From: Nonlabens dokdonensis DSW-6
Lineage (GTDB): Bacteria > Bacteroidota > Bacteroidia > Flavobacteriales > Flavobacteriaceae
Assembly: GCF_000332115.1 (NCBI RefSeq)
Contig: NC_020156.1
Span: 3,845,501 to 3,909,500, forward strand
DNA length: 64,000 nucleotides
Reading direction: 5' to 3'
The position numbers and the translations under genes were made by a program. Below the pieces are notes generated by a model. The model was not told the origin of the DNA and did no database searches. It saw nothing but the letters and a program-made list of their open reading frames with translations. Position 1 is the stretch's first letter, and each line of letters starts with the position of its first letter. Below are positions 8,549-17,275 of the stretch, one piece after another.

Positions 8549-9196
8549 ATGGATCAACTAGATATACTTAAAAAGAATTGGAAATCGCAAACTAGCGATA
8601 CGCCACAATTTTCTACAGATCAATTAAAAGGACTACTGGCCCATAAATCTACAGGAATCGTAAAATGGTTATTCATTATAGCGATGATTGAGTTTTTTGT
8701 ATTTATATTTTTAGGAATAATATCCCATTTTTATAATAAAAGCAGTGAGGTAGATGTCATAGGCTTGATGGGTGAACCGTTTTATTATGGAACTTCTATC
8801 GTACATTATGTAGTAATTATAGGGTTTATCTATTTATTCTATAAGAACTATAAAAATATTTCGGTAGCGCAGCCTACTAGGTCGCTTATGAAAAATATTT
8901 TAAAAACTAGACGCACCATGAAGTGGTACATCTGGTATAATTTAGGTTATATCATGATAGTAGGAATGATAGCCATGACGCTAGTTATACCTAATGATCC
9001 ACAAATCGTCGCGCTTATGAATAAGCCAGAAATGGCTGGTCAGGAAACAGCTCTATATTTTCTATTTCTAGGTGTTTCTTTTGTAATATTTCTAGTGATA
9101 TGCATTGTAATGTATTTGATCTACTTACTGATTTATGGTATCCTATTAAATAAATTAAAACGCAACTATACAGAACTTAAAAGAATGGAAGTTTAA
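8549..9196 (+). CDS. Four-TM membrane protein paired with the ECF sigma factor, putative anti-sigma
   Basis: A 215-aa protein with a soluble N-terminal stretch of about 36 residues (MDQLDILKKNWK). Four membrane helices follow, roughly at residues 38-60, 78-98, 126-148 and 167-198, and the tail is basic. The short cytosolic N-terminus, the 4-bp spacing after the sigma gene and the shared terminator suggest it holds the sigma factor at the membrane. That role comes from context: no zinc-binding anti-sigma motif (HxxxCxxC) is present. Confidence 0.6.
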   Translation: MDQLDILKKNWKSQTSDTPQFSTDQLKGLLAHKSTGIVKWLFIIAMIEFFVFIFLGIISHFYNKSSEVDVIGLMGEPFYYGTSIVHYVVIIGFIYLFYKNYKNISVAQPTRSLMKNILKTRRTMKWYIWYNLGYIMIVGMIAMTLVIPNDPQIVALMNKPEMAGQETALYFLFLGVSFVIFLVICIVMYLIYLLIYGILLNKLKRNYTELKRMEV

Positions 9197-9213
9197 TCAT
9201 TTGCTTCATAAAC

Positions 9214-9258
9214 ACAAAAAATCCCTATTGTTATAAATAAACTAATAGGGATTTTTGT
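9214..9258 (+). terminator. Terminator of the sigma/membrane-protein operon
   Basis: A perfect 13-bp stem (AAAAATCCCTATT with its complement) around a 14-nt loop, with T-runs on both sides. It can work in both directions but serves the plus-strand operon ending at 9196. Confidence 0.8.
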
Positions 9259-9298
9259 ATTTAATAAGAGAGCAATTTCAACATGCCACTGAAACTAG

Positions 9299-9712
9299 TC
9301 ATAACTCTCGTTTCAAAATAATAGAGTTTTCTTCGGTGAATTCGGTAGGTCGTTGATTATTAAAATCCACTGCAAAAAGCATCTCATTATCATTTATAAA
9401 TTGAGCGATACAAAATTGTTTCTTTTGTTTACCACTTTCTATTTTTGTCATTATTAGGACTACTTCAATGGGGTTTTTGTCTACATCTATTTTATAAGTT
9501 GCGTTGCCTTTTTCTCCTTTGAGAATGAATTCTTTACCTCCCATTATTTGATCACCTATTCGCAAGGTAACATAACCATCTTCATCAAATTCAATAAATC
9601 CTATCTGGCTGCCATCATTACCTTTCCATTTACCAATAAATTGATCTTGTGCATTAACACTTGTAACAGATAGTAAGGGTATGATGATTAATAATAATAG
9701 AAACTCTTTCAT
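9299..9712 (-). CDS. Small secreted protein, lipocalin-like hypothetical
   Basis: A 137-aa protein with a signal peptide (about residues 1-21, ending VNAQ). The mature part is predicted all-beta: FIGKWKGNDGSQIGFIEFDEDGYVTLR, then repeated short strands. The opening GKW and extracellular location resemble small lipocalin-like or calycin proteins of Bacteroidota, but I cannot name a family with certainty. A TAATTTTG -7 element lies 13 bp upstream (9725-9732) and a terminator hairpin lies between it and the next gene upstream. It is therefore probably transcribed alone. Confidence 0.65.
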   Translation of the reverse strand: MKEFLLLLIIIPLLSVTSVNAQDQFIGKWKGNDGSQIGFIEFDEDGYVTLRIGDQIMGGKEFILKGEKGNATYKIDVDKNPIEVVLIMTKIESGKQKKQFCIAQFINDNEMLFAVDFNNQRPTEFTEENSIILKREL

Positions 9713-9724
9713 TTTAATTCATTT

Positions 9725-9732
9725 CAAAATTA
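9725..9732 (-). promoter_or_regulatory. -7 element of the small secreted protein gene
   Basis: Minus-strand TAATTTTG (TAnnTTTG match), 13 bp upstream of the ATG at 9712. No convincing -33 element. Confidence 0.4.
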
Positions 9733-9750
9733 ATTTTAAAAATAAGCATA

Positions 9751-9779
9751 AAAAATGCGCTCTAACGAGCGCATTTTTT
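9751..9779 (-). terminator. Terminator of the beta-barrel gene
   Basis: Perfect hairpin AAAAATGCGCTC / GAGCGCATTTTT with a 4-nt loop. It is T-flanked on both strands and lies 25 bp past the stop of the upstream beta-barrel gene. Confidence 0.85.
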
Positions 9780-9803
9780 ATTAATCTAATAATGTATTTG
9801 CTA

Positions 9804-10391
9804 TTAAAACTTATAACCAACTGATAAATGAACTGTACCTGGTAGTTGCGTTCTATCCTCTCCATCACTCACATTATCAATAATATCAGAGAAACCATAA
9901 GTAAGCGTTCCTTTCACGTATAAATTATACGCTCTCAAATCATAACCTAATCCTATCGTACCAGCAAAGTTTGTATTTACAGTGTTTTCTATCTCCGCAT
10001 AGTCCGCATCATCAAGAGAAACATCTCCTTTAAGTAAAAAACCTATTTGTGGACCAAAGTGTACACTCAAATTTTTATAAGCATAATACTTGAATTGAAA
10101 AGGAATATTTATATACTGAAGTCTAACATCAGTATTAACGCCATTACTATCAAATTCTTCTCCTTCTATAGAGTATAATAAACTTGCTTCATAGGACCAT
10201 TTCTCTGCAAACGGTAACTCAGCAACTCCTCCAAGATGAAAACCGAGTCTGGAGTCTCCAAAACCGTCACCACCAAGATTATCAATTTTTGAAAAGTTAA
10301 CTCCACCTATAACCCCATAGGAAAAGTCTTGAGCTGTTACAGTAAAGCTTGCTAGAAATAAAGCAACTAAGGAAAAATAAATAGTTTTCAT
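9804..10391 (-). CDS. Outer-membrane beta-barrel protein (porin-like, OMP_b-brl family)
   Basis: A 195-aa protein with a signal peptide (about residues 1-20, ending VTAQ). Alternating-residue strands typical of an eight-stranded outer-membrane barrel follow: YGVIGGVNFSKID, RLGFHLGGVAELPF, YINIPFQFKYYAYKNLSVHFGPQIGFLL, and a C-terminal strand ending VHLSVGYKF with terminal Phe. The function is unknown and the small-barrel class is structural or porin-like. A TATATTTG -7 element lies at 10415-10422 and the gene has its own terminator. Confidence 0.85.
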   Translation of the reverse strand: MKTIYFSLVALFLASFTVTAQDFSYGVIGGVNFSKIDNLGGDGFGDSRLGFHLGGVAELPFAEKWSYEASLLYSIEGEEFDSNGVNTDVRLQYINIPFQFKYYAYKNLSVHFGPQIGFLLKGDVSLDDADYAEIENTVNTNFAGTIGLGYDLRAYNLYVKGTLTYGFSDIIDNVSDGEDRTQLPGTVHLSVGYKF

Positions 10392-10414
10392 TTTTATGTT
10401 TTTGGTATAGATGT

Positions 10415-10422
10415 CAAATATA
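10415..10422 (-). promoter_or_regulatory. -7 element of the beta-barrel gene
   Basis: Minus-strand TATATTTG, 23 bp upstream of the ATG at 10391. Confidence 0.5.
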
Positions 10423-10526
10423 TAAAAATGCTTTTGTTTATTAGTTTTTTATTTTAATAGATATTGGAACTGCTTTTGAACTGATGAAGCGGCAATCAAA
10501 TCAATGAATTAACTTATATCAACTAA

Positions 10527-11678
10527 TTATTTCAATCTCTTTTTTCTATTTGCTTCGTAATCGGTAAAAATCATTTCGCCTAATCCCTGAAGTCCTGTAA
10601 AAAATGCCTTTCCTTGATTTGCTTCGGTAAAATTATCTACAAAACGCTGTAAATAGGGATCGTTTGCGATCATAAAAGTTGTAATAGGAATGTGTAACCT
10701 TCTGGCTTGAGTAGCCATGGTATAACATTTATCTACGATGTATTCATCGAGACCATTTGAATTTTTATAATACGTCCCATCTTTTAAACGCAAGCAGCTA
10801 GGCTTACCGTCGGTAATCATAAAGATTTGCTTATTGGTATTACGTTTTCTTCTTAAGATGTCCATTGCTAGTTGCAATCCAGCGACTGTATTTGTATGAT
10901 AAGGACCTACTTTGAGGTAAGGAAGGTCAGCGATTTTAATGGGCCAAGAATCATTACCAAAAACAATAATATCTAAAGTATCTTTAGGATATCGAGTTGT
11001 AATTAACTCTGCTAGCGCCATTGCTACTTTCTTTGCTGGTGTGATTCTATCTTCTCCATAAAGTATCATCGAGTGCGAGATATCAATCATTAAAACGGTG
11101 CTCATTTGAGCTTTAAATTGAGAATCTTCTACAACAAGATCATCTTCCGTCAGGTTAAAATTACCCATTCCATGATTGATTTGAGCGTTGCGAAAACTCT
11201 CTGTCATTGAGATACGGTCTAAGCCATCACCAAATCTATATGGACGGTAATCACCGCTATGCTCATCTCCTTGTCCTAGATTACCTGTTTTATGATTACC
11301 GCTAGCACCTTTGCGCATGTTCCCAAAAATCTGGTCTAGTGCATGTTTACGAAGTAATTGCTCCGTTTTGGCAGTAATAGAAAATCGTCCAGGTCTATCT
11401 CCATCACCTTCGTCACCTTCTTGATTCTCATCATTAGGATCAAACTCTTCTCTTATATAACCTCGAGCTTTTAAATCCTCGATAAAGTCGTCTATAGTAT
11501 ATTCGGGAGTGGTCAGTTTATATTCTTTATCTAGTTCTCGCAACCAATTAATTGCTTCGTCAAAATCACCAGACGTATGTGTTATAATCTCTTTAAAAAT
11601 TTCAAAGAGTTTATCAAAAGGATCTTTTTCTTCTGGATTATAAAATTCAAACTTAAAACCTAATCTTTCTTGTGCCAT
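10527..11678 (-). CDS. VWA-domain protein (cytosolic, MoxR-partner type)
   Basis: A 383-aa cytosolic protein. The N-terminal region (about 1-100) is alpha-helical and acidic (ENQEGDEGDGD). A linker contains KHALDQIFGNMRKG. A von Willebrand A domain occupies about 190-370. Its MIDAS metal site is DISHS (near 198), followed by the conserved TDGKPS (near 288). Relatives usually work with a MoxR-type AAA+ ATPase encoded next door, acting as metal-dependent adaptors for assembly of other proteins. Here neither neighbour (ppa, divergent; a beta-barrel gene) encodes such an ATPase, so the partner is outside the window or absent. No signal peptide. Confidence 0.85.
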   Translation of the reverse strand: MAQERLGFKFEFYNPEEKDPFDKLFEIFKEIITHTSGDFDEAINWLRELDKEYKLTTPEYTIDDFIEDLKARGYIREEFDPNDENQEGDEGDGDRPGRFSITAKTEQLLRKHALDQIFGNMRKGASGNHKTGNLGQGDEHSGDYRPYRFGDGLDRISMTESFRNAQINHGMGNFNLTEDDLVVEDSQFKAQMSTVLMIDISHSMILYGEDRITPAKKVAMALAELITTRYPKDTLDIIVFGNDSWPIKIADLPYLKVGPYHTNTVAGLQLAMDILRRKRNTNKQIFMITDGKPSCLRLKDGTYYKNSNGLDEYIVDKCYTMATQARRLHIPITTFMIANDPYLQRFVDNFTEANQGKAFFTGLQGLGEMIFTDYEANRKKRLK

Positions 11679-11802
11679 GATTTAAAAATAATTTACAAAA
11701 GCTTGATCACAGTCCTTATTTGCACATTTAACATTGGTTTGTGTTTATAAAGAGCTCTTTTGAGAGTGGAGATGGATTCTTTACCATAAGTTAATGCTGT
11801 TT

Positions 11803-11818
11803 CGCTTTCGCGAAAGCG
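11803..11818. repeat. Palindrome copy 3 (16 bp), intergenic upstream of ppa
   Basis: CGCTTTCGCGAAAGCG, one of two non-coding copies. It sits 10 bp before the -7 element of ppa, covering the expected -33 position. Confidence 0.97.
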
Positions 11819-11828
11819 GAATAGAAGT

Positions 11829-11836
11829 TATTTTTG
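11829..11836 (+). promoter_or_regulatory. -7 element of ppa
   Basis: TATTTTTG, matching TAnnTTTG, 23 bp upstream of the ppa ATG. No TTG -33 is present. TTTCG inside the palindrome occupies that spacing (18 bp). Confidence 0.5.
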
Positions 11837-11859
11837 CAGCCGCGTAAAAAACAACGAAG

Positions 11860-12396
11860 ATGAATAAACATGCTTGGCACGATGTAAGTTATGGAGCAGA
11901 TGCTCCAGGTCATGTAACTGGAATAATTGAAATCCCTAAAAATACGAGAGCAAAATATGAATTAGATAAAGAATCTGGAATGCTTATTCTAGATAGAGTT
12001 ATCTATTCTTCTATGTATTACCCCACAAATTATGGTTTTATTCCTCAAACATATTGTGATGATCAAGATCCACTAGATATACTTGTTCTTTCACAAATTG
12101 AGATTGTTCCGATGTGCCTGGTAGAAGCTAAAGTTATAGGTGTAATGCAAATGCTAGATGGTGGTGAAATGGACGATAAAATCATCGCTGTAGCTGCAAA
12201 TGATATGTCTGTAGCGCACTTTAACGATGTGAGCGAGCTCCCAGAATACTGGAAAAAGGAAATGCGTAATTTCTTTCAAGACTATAAAAAATTAGAAAAT
12301 AAGACCGTAGAAGTTGAAGAATTTCAAGGTCGTGATAAAGCTCTTACAATAGTGAATCAAGCGATTGAGGACTATAAAAAAGAATTTGGTAAATAA
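11860..12396 (+). CDS. ppa: Inorganic pyrophosphatase, family I
   Basis: Soluble Mg-dependent enzyme that hydrolyses pyrophosphate to two phosphates and so pulls biosynthetic reactions forward. The length of 178 aa is normal. Residues 22-35 ([14 protein letters not shown]) carry the substrate-binding Lys and Arg. [16 protein letters not shown] carries active-site Tyr and Glu/Asp positions. The family signature is DQDPLDILV near 66-75, and further metal-binding Asp residues occur in DDKIIAV. The ATG follows a clear -7 element, and a strong terminator follows the stop, so it is monocistronic. Confidence 0.96.
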   Translation: MNKHAWHDVSYGADAPGHVTGIIEIPKNTRAKYELDKESGMLILDRVIYSSMYYPTNYGFIPQTYCDDQDPLDILVLSQIEIVPMCLVEAKVIGVMQMLDGGEMDDKIIAVAANDMSVAHFNDVSELPEYWKKEMRNFFQDYKKLENKTVEVEEFQGRDKALTIVNQAIEDYKKEFGK

Positions 12397-12436
12397 TCAT
12401 TGAACCACTTATTTGTAGTTCATATTTTATAAAATC

Positions 12437-12470
12437 AACTGGTTCATTTTTCAAATGAACCAGTTTTTTA
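12437..12470 (+). terminator. Terminator of ppa
   Basis: A perfect 13-bp stem AACTGGTTCATTT / AAATGAACCAGTT with a 3-nt loop, followed by TTTTTT. Confidence 0.88.
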
Positions 12471-12567
12471 TTGGCTAATTTTTGAACTCTAATAAATTGT
12501 TAATTTTAAATTAACTGAATCTGAATCTAGCATCCAGTGTTTATCTTTATTACTAAATTTTATTCAT

Positions 12568-13173
12568 ATGATTAATCATAAAATTAAGTGGTCCATAGGT
12601 TTATTATTAGTAGTTGCTTTGATAGTCGCAACTAATTTTATAGATAGAAACAACTACCAGCGCATACAAGACTCCGTTGCTTCCATTTATGAAGATCGAT
12701 TAATTGCTAAAGATTATTTATTTGACATTCAATTAGAAATTCATCAAAAAGAGCTTTTACTCGCTCAAGGAAATGACTCTTTATATATAACTCAACAAAC
12801 TGCTTCGCAAGAAAAAATTTCAAACTTAGTTGATGGGTTTTCTAAGACGAAGCTTACGAGAGAAGAAAAACGTGTTTTTGATGATTTTGAAAAAGAAATC
12901 GCTTCACTATTTGCATTGGAAACTGCTTACTCTACAAATGCAGAAAACCTTCAGGGATCTACTCGATTGAGTAGTCAAATAGATAAAATAGATTACAACC
13001 TGCATCAACTTGCAGATATTCAAATCACCGAAGGTAAGAGGCAAATGCAAGTTGGTAAAAAAGCAATGGAATCTGTTGACTTACTGACTCAATTAGAAAT
13101 ATGGATCGTTGTAATTATTGCGATAATCATCCAAATTGTAATCCTATACAGTCCAAAACCTAAAGAAGATTAA
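12568..13173 (+). CDS. Two-TM helical-bundle sensor-like protein without output domain
   Basis: A 201-aa protein. An N-terminal membrane helix (about 8-25) is followed by about 145 residues of predicted amphipathic helices facing the periplasm. A second membrane helix (about 173-193) follows, and the tail is only eight residues (SPKPKED). The layout matches the four-helix-bundle ligand-binding module found in chemoreceptors and histidine kinases (4HB_MCP type), but no HAMP, kinase or methyl-accepting region follows. It may modulate another membrane protein. It lies alone between the ppa terminator and a convergent DUF389 gene. Confidence 0.6.
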   Translation: MINHKIKWSIGLLLVVALIVATNFIDRNNYQRIQDSVASIYEDRLIAKDYLFDIQLEIHQKELLLAQGNDSLYITQQTASQEKISNLVDGFSKTKLTREEKRVFDDFEKEIASLFALETAYSTNAENLQGSTRLSSQIDKIDYNLHQLADIQITEGKRQMQVGKKAMESVDLLTQLEIWIVVIIAIIIQIVILYSPKPKED

Positions 13174-13188
13174 AGGTTTTTTACTATG

Positions 13189-14664
13189 CTATTTTGAATT
13201 AGTATTAAATAAGGAATCTTGAGAAGTACCACTTACGCTTCTTTCAATCTCATTGACTTTAACATTGTAAGACTTTAGTCGATACTGCAACCAGTTTGCT
13301 AGACGCTGTTTGATATCTAGTCTCCTATTGGTTTCTAACGTAGTATCATTAAAGACGATATTATAAACTGAAATAGTATCTGTGCTTTGGGAGATAAAGT
13401 CTTTGTTTACAGACTCTGCATAGCTCATGCTTGCTATTTCTGGATAATTCAATCGGACTTCTTTGCTTATGATTTCAAAATCTTTGCTCTGCTGGCTCAA
13501 TCTGCGCAATTCATTTTCTAACGCAGCAATACGCACATCTTTATTTTGAATTTGCTTCATTTGTCCTATTAATTCTTCCTGTACTAGTTCTACTCCATCA
13601 TTATTATCTGTTGGCATTTTAGAACCTTGAAAAAATTCAATTTCACTTCCTTCTAACTCCTCAATCTTCTTAAACTTATTTTCCCATGCATCAAGTGTAG
13701 GCTGTGGTACAATTTCTCCCAACATAACTATATCTAGCTTATTAGTTTCTTTATTCCATTCCTTCGTAGGTCGCATACCTACATAATCAATGGTGTTTTT
13801 AAAAAATTCATCCACAGCAATTGCCTTAACCTGAGAAGAATATAATTGGTAAAACAAATAAACAGACGGCAATAATACAAACACACCTATAGCTGTTGCC
13901 CATCTTGAAACACGTTTACGCTTTGCTTGATTAGCATATTTTACCATAGGGAACTTAAGAAGCTTGCATACTACAAAAGTGGCCAATGCTATGAAAACCG
14001 CATTAATACAAAACAAATACATCGCACCTCCGAATACGGACAACTTCCATATAGCAATTCCATAACCAGCGGTACACAATGGTGGCATTAATGCAGTAGC
14101 AATGGCAACACCTGCAATAGCGTTAGAGATAGTTCCTTTTTTTGCTTTAGCTACTATAAGGGCTAGACCACCAAAAATTGCGATCAAAACATCTAAAATT
14201 GTAGGATACGTTCTTGCTGCGAGTTCGCTCGTTATTTCTTTTATTGGTGTTATCAAAAAATATAAAGAGGCTGTTAAAAGTGACAATCCCACCATAACTC
14301 CTAGGTTGATCAACGAGCGACGTAACATTGTATCATCATTAATAGCTGTTCCCAATCCCATTCCAACTATAGGACCCATAAGAGGAGATATTAACATGGC
14401 TCCTATCACCACAGCAGTGGAGTCTGCATTCAATCCTATTGATGCTACAAAAATGGAGAATATTAGAATCCACGCATTATGCCCTTGAAAAGAAATGTCT
14501 TTTCTAACAGCTTCTATAGTTTCATCTCTATCAGAATCTTGACGTATATCTAGTAAATCATGAAGAAACGCCATGGTGTTTTCCCAAATACCAGAAATAC
14601 GTTGTTGATTTACATCTAGATTATTATCTGAAGATGGATCATTATTAGATTGTTGCGTATCCAT
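13189..14664 (-). CDS. DUF389 membrane protein
   Basis: A 491-aa protein. An N-terminal cytosolic stretch of about 60 residues precedes the DUF389 core of about six membrane helices (about 68-275). It carries the conserved stretches SIGLNADSTAVVIGAMLISP and MPPLCTAGYG. A long soluble C-terminal part contains a coiled-coil segment (about 355-395) and ends in a Ser/Asn-rich tail. The biochemical function of DUF389 proteins is not established. The ATG overlaps the TAA stop of manC by one base, indicating translational coupling, although a metabolic link to GDP-mannose synthesis is not obvious. Confidence 0.88.
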   Translation of the reverse strand: MDTQQSNNDPSSDNNLDVNQQRISGIWENTMAFLHDLLDIRQDSDRDETIEAVRKDISFQGHNAWILIFSIFVASIGLNADSTAVVIGAMLISPLMGPIVGMGLGTAINDDTMLRRSLINLGVMVGLSLLTASLYFLITPIKEITSELAARTYPTILDVLIAIFGGLALIVAKAKKGTISNAIAGVAIATALMPPLCTAGYGIAIWKLSVFGGAMYLFCINAVFIALATFVVCKLLKFPMVKYANQAKRKRVSRWATAIGVFVLLPSVYLFYQLYSSQVKAIAVDEFFKNTIDYVGMRPTKEWNKETNKLDIVMLGEIVPQPTLDAWENKFKKIEELEGSEIEFFQGSKMPTDNNDGVELVQEELIGQMKQIQNKDVRIAALENELRRLSQQSKDFEIISKEVRLNYPEIASMSYAESVNKDFISQSTDTISVYNIVFNDTTLETNRRLDIKQRLANWLQYRLKSYNVKVNEIERSVSGTSQDSLFNTNSK

Positions 14665-15743
14665 TATCCTATGTTGTTACCGTATGAAGCCATCGCCTTA
14701 CTACGTATTTCTTTAATTTCCTGCTCAGCTGATAAAGGAATTATCATTAACACATCATCTTGATCTACAATAATATAATCTTCAAGGCCTTGTACTATAA
14801 CTTTTTTTCCGGCAGCTGTGCGTATCATATTCCCACTAGAATTCATGGCCATGAGATCAGCATTTACTACTGCATTTGCATTCTCATTTTTATCTAATTT
14901 ATCGTACAATGAACCCCATGTACCTAAATCATTCCATGAAAATCGAGCTGGTAAAACATAAACAGCATCACTTTTCTCCATAATAGCATAATCGACTGAA
15001 ATATTTTCTGCATTTGGGTAATTATTCTCCAGCCATTTATCTTCAGCATCGGTATTGAAAACAGACAACCCATCTTTAAAAAGGGATGATAATTGAGGTT
15101 GCGCTTTCGCGAAAGCTGAAACTACACCAGCCACATTCCAAATAAAAATACCTGCATTCCATAAAAAATTACCTGCTGCGATGAAGCTTTTGGCAGTTTC
15201 TAGATCTGGTTTTTCTCTAAATTGAGATACTTTTTTAAGTTGGTTCTCTTCCTTATTATATTCTATGTAACCAAAACCAGTATTAGGAGATGAAGGCTGA
15301 ATTCCTAATGTGAGTAATGCTTGCTCATTTTTACCACAAAATTCAAATGCGGTAGTGAGGTCTTCATTAAAGACATCTTCATCTTCTATATAATGGTCGC
15401 TAGGTGCAACGATCATGTTTGCAGAAGGATTCATTTTTTGAATTTTTAGAGCGGCCAATAAAATACATGGCGCAGTATTGCGCATGGAGGGCTCTGCAAC
15501 TATATTATCAAATGTAATATCAGGTAATTGTTCCTTTACTAGATCTACATAGTCAGCATTAGTAAGAACCAGTATTTGAGAAGACGGAATTTGTTTCTTC
15601 AACCTGTCATAGGTCATTTGTAATAAAGACCTTCCTAAGCCTAGCATATCATGAAACTGCTTTGGGAAAGATTGTTTACTCACAGGCCAAAATCTGGAAC
15701 CTACGCCACCGGCCATAATAACTGCATAATTGTTACTACTCAT
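14664..15743 (-). CDS. manC: Mannose-1-phosphate guanylyltransferase
   Basis: Makes GDP-mannose from mannose 1-phosphate and GTP for polysaccharide, glycolipid or GDP-fucose synthesis. The length of 359 aa fits the single-domain form lacking a C-terminal isomerase cupin. The nucleotide-binding motif AGGVGSRFWPVSKQSFPKQF is at residues 11-30. APSDHYIED near 112, NTGFGYIEYN near 153, FREKPD near 175 and WNAGIFIW near 196 are typical. The palindrome at 15103-15116 is translated as SAFAKAQ in a surface helix. The gene couples to the DUF389 gene by a one-base stop/start overlap. Confidence 0.94.
   Translation of the reverse strand: MSSNNYAVIMAGGVGSRFWPVSKQSFPKQFHDMLGLGRSLLQMTYDRLKKQIPSSQILVLTNADYVDLVKEQLPDITFDNIVAEPSMRNTAPCILLAALKIQKMNPSANMIVAPSDHYIEDEDVFNEDLTTAFEFCGKNEQALLTLGIQPSSPNTGFGYIEYNKEENQLKKVSQFREKPDLETAKSFIAAGNFLWNAGIFIWNVAGVVSAFAKAQPQLSSLFKDGLSVFNTDAEDKWLENNYPNAENISVDYAIMEKSDAVYVLPARFSWNDLGTWGSLYDKLDKNENANAVVNADLMAMNSSGNMIRTAAGKKVIVQGLEDYIIVDQDDVLMIIPLSAEQEIKEIRSKAMASYGNNIG
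15103..15116. repeat. Palindrome copy 4 (14-bp core), in manC
   Basis: GCTTTCGCGAAAGC, read on the minus strand as AFAKA. Confidence 0.97.
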
Positions 15744-15805
15744 ATTCTTGTTTTCTTAATCCTACGTTTACTCTTTAAATTGATCTAATCGTTAAAAAAC
15801 TAATT

Positions 15806-16402
15806 CTAGTTTTTCACAAGTACGACTTGTGCGTTAGGCTGGAACAAATAAATCTTTCCAGACTCTATTTCTACACAATTATAGCGTTTACGTAATTTAC
15901 TTCCTTTTTGATATTTTTTACCATTAGAATGTAAAAAAATAGCGCCTTCATGCAATTCAAAGATATAGCTTTTATGGGTTTCTGGGTCATAACTTTTTAA
16001 CGCTATACTCATCATTGCATCAGTATCACTGCTTGCTTTAGGATTTCTAAAATGTCGAGCGAGCACTGGCAATAAATCTGATGGAAAAATCTCTGGTCTT
16101 AAAAAGGGAAGCATAAGCTGTTGGAAAGTATACTTCCACTCTACCCCATGAGGTTTAATTGATCTTCCATATTTTTGAAATGCTATTAAATGGGCTATTT
16201 CATGAACTAATGTAATTGTAAATCGATACTTGTTCAAATTTGCATTGATCGTAATCACATGAGACCCATCCTGATTTTTGCGATAATCCCCATGTCTAGT
16301 TTTTCTTTCATTAACTATTTTTAAATGAATATTGTTTTGTTCAATTAATGCAGTTAATGGTGTTACGGCTAGTTTGGGTAAATATTTATCTAAAACACTC
16401 AT
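15806..16402 (-). CDS. SprT-like putative zinc metalloprotease
   Basis: A 198-aa cytosolic protein with the SprT-type zinc motif HEIAHLIAF near residue 69. A third His candidate follows in KPHGVEWKYTF. Basic residues and two Cys-poor beta strands follow. Related eukaryotic Spartan proteins degrade DNA-protein crosslinks; the role of short bacterial SprT-like proteins is not settled. It is separated from manC by 62 bp on the same strand and is the likely first gene of the manC/DUF389 transcription unit. Confidence 0.85.
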   Translation of the reverse strand: MSVLDKYLPKLAVTPLTALIEQNNIHLKIVNERKTRHGDYRKNQDGSHVITINANLNKYRFTITLVHEIAHLIAFQKYGRSIKPHGVEWKYTFQQLMLPFLRPEIFPSDLLPVLARHFRNPKASSDTDAMMSIALKSYDPETHKSYIFELHEGAIFLHSNGKKYQKGSKLRKRYNCVEIESGKIYLFQPNAQVVLVKN

Positions 16403-16521
16403 AAGGTTAGGTTCTAACGATGTGGAAGGTATTAAAATTTAATGACCTGATTTAGTAATTCTAATCACATTTCTAGCAGCAAATTTATTTATAAATTCTA
16501 CGATTCTTGCAACATTGTAGT

Positions 16522-16529
16522 TATGTTTG
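16522..16529 (+). promoter_or_regulatory. -7 element upstream of the LOG-family gene
   Basis: TATGTTTG (TAnnTTTG), 56 bp upstream of the ATG. Spacing to the only nearby TTG is short (12 bp). Confidence 0.35.
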
Positions 16530-16585
16530 TAAGCTTGATAAAGAACGAATAAAAAGTACCTAAAATTTAGAATAGTAATAGAAAT

Positions 16586-17275
16586 ATGAGAAAAGAAGCT
16601 AGAGAAAAAGGATGGAATGAAAAGAAAACAAATGATAGCTGGGCTACCTTTAAAATATTATCTGAATTTGTAATGGGATTTGAACGCATGAGCCGCATAG
16701 GACCATGTGTTTCTATCTTTGGAAGTGCACGTTTAAAGCCAGAGAACGAATATTATAAACTAGCTACAGAAATAGCTGGTAAAATAGTAGAAAACGGCTA
16801 TGGAGTCATTACTGGCGGTGGACCTGGTATTATGGAAGCCGGAAATAAAGGAGCACATCTCGCTGGAGGAACCTCTGTGGGACTAAATATTACCTTACCA
16901 TTTGAACAACATGACAATCCCTATATTGACAGCGATAAGAGCCTAGACTTTGACTACTTCTTTGCTCGTAAAGTTATGTTTGTAAAGTATTCACAAGGTT
17001 TTGTAGTAATGCCTGGTGGATTCGGTACATTAGATGAATTATTTGAAGCCATTACTCTTATCCAAACCAATAAAATCGGTAAGTTCCCTATAATCCTAGT
17101 CGGAACTGATTTCTGGAGTGGACTTTTAGATTGGGTTAAAAATACGCTTGATAAGAAGTTTTTTACGATCTCACCAGAGGATATAGATCTTTTACATGTT
17201 GTAGACACTAGTGATGAAGCTGTAAACATCATTAATGAGTTCTATGCTAAATACAGCTTGAGCCCTAATTTTTAA
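16586..17275 (+). CDS. LOG-family phosphoribohydrolase (TIGR00730-type)
   Basis: A 229-aa Rossmann-like protein with the family motifs GGGPGIMEAGNKGA (near 79-92) and MPGGFGTLDELFE (near 140-152). FGSARL near 45 marks the nucleotide-binding start. Members cleave nucleoside 5'-monophosphates to free base and ribose 5-phosphate; plant and some bacterial ones activate cytokinins. The physiological substrate in this organism is unknown. The N-terminal extension of about 30 residues rich in Lys and Glu is typical of the Bacteroidota versions. It is divergent from the SprT-like gene. Confidence 0.92.
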   Translation: MRKEAREKGWNEKKTNDSWATFKILSEFVMGFERMSRIGPCVSIFGSARLKPENEYYKLATEIAGKIVENGYGVITGGGPGIMEAGNKGAHLAGGTSVGLNITLPFEQHDNPYIDSDKSLDFDYFFARKVMFVKYSQGFVVMPGGFGTLDELFEAITLIQTNKIGKFPIILVGTDFWSGLLDWVKNTLDKKFFTISPEDIDLLHVVDTSDEAVNIINEFYAKYSLSPNF

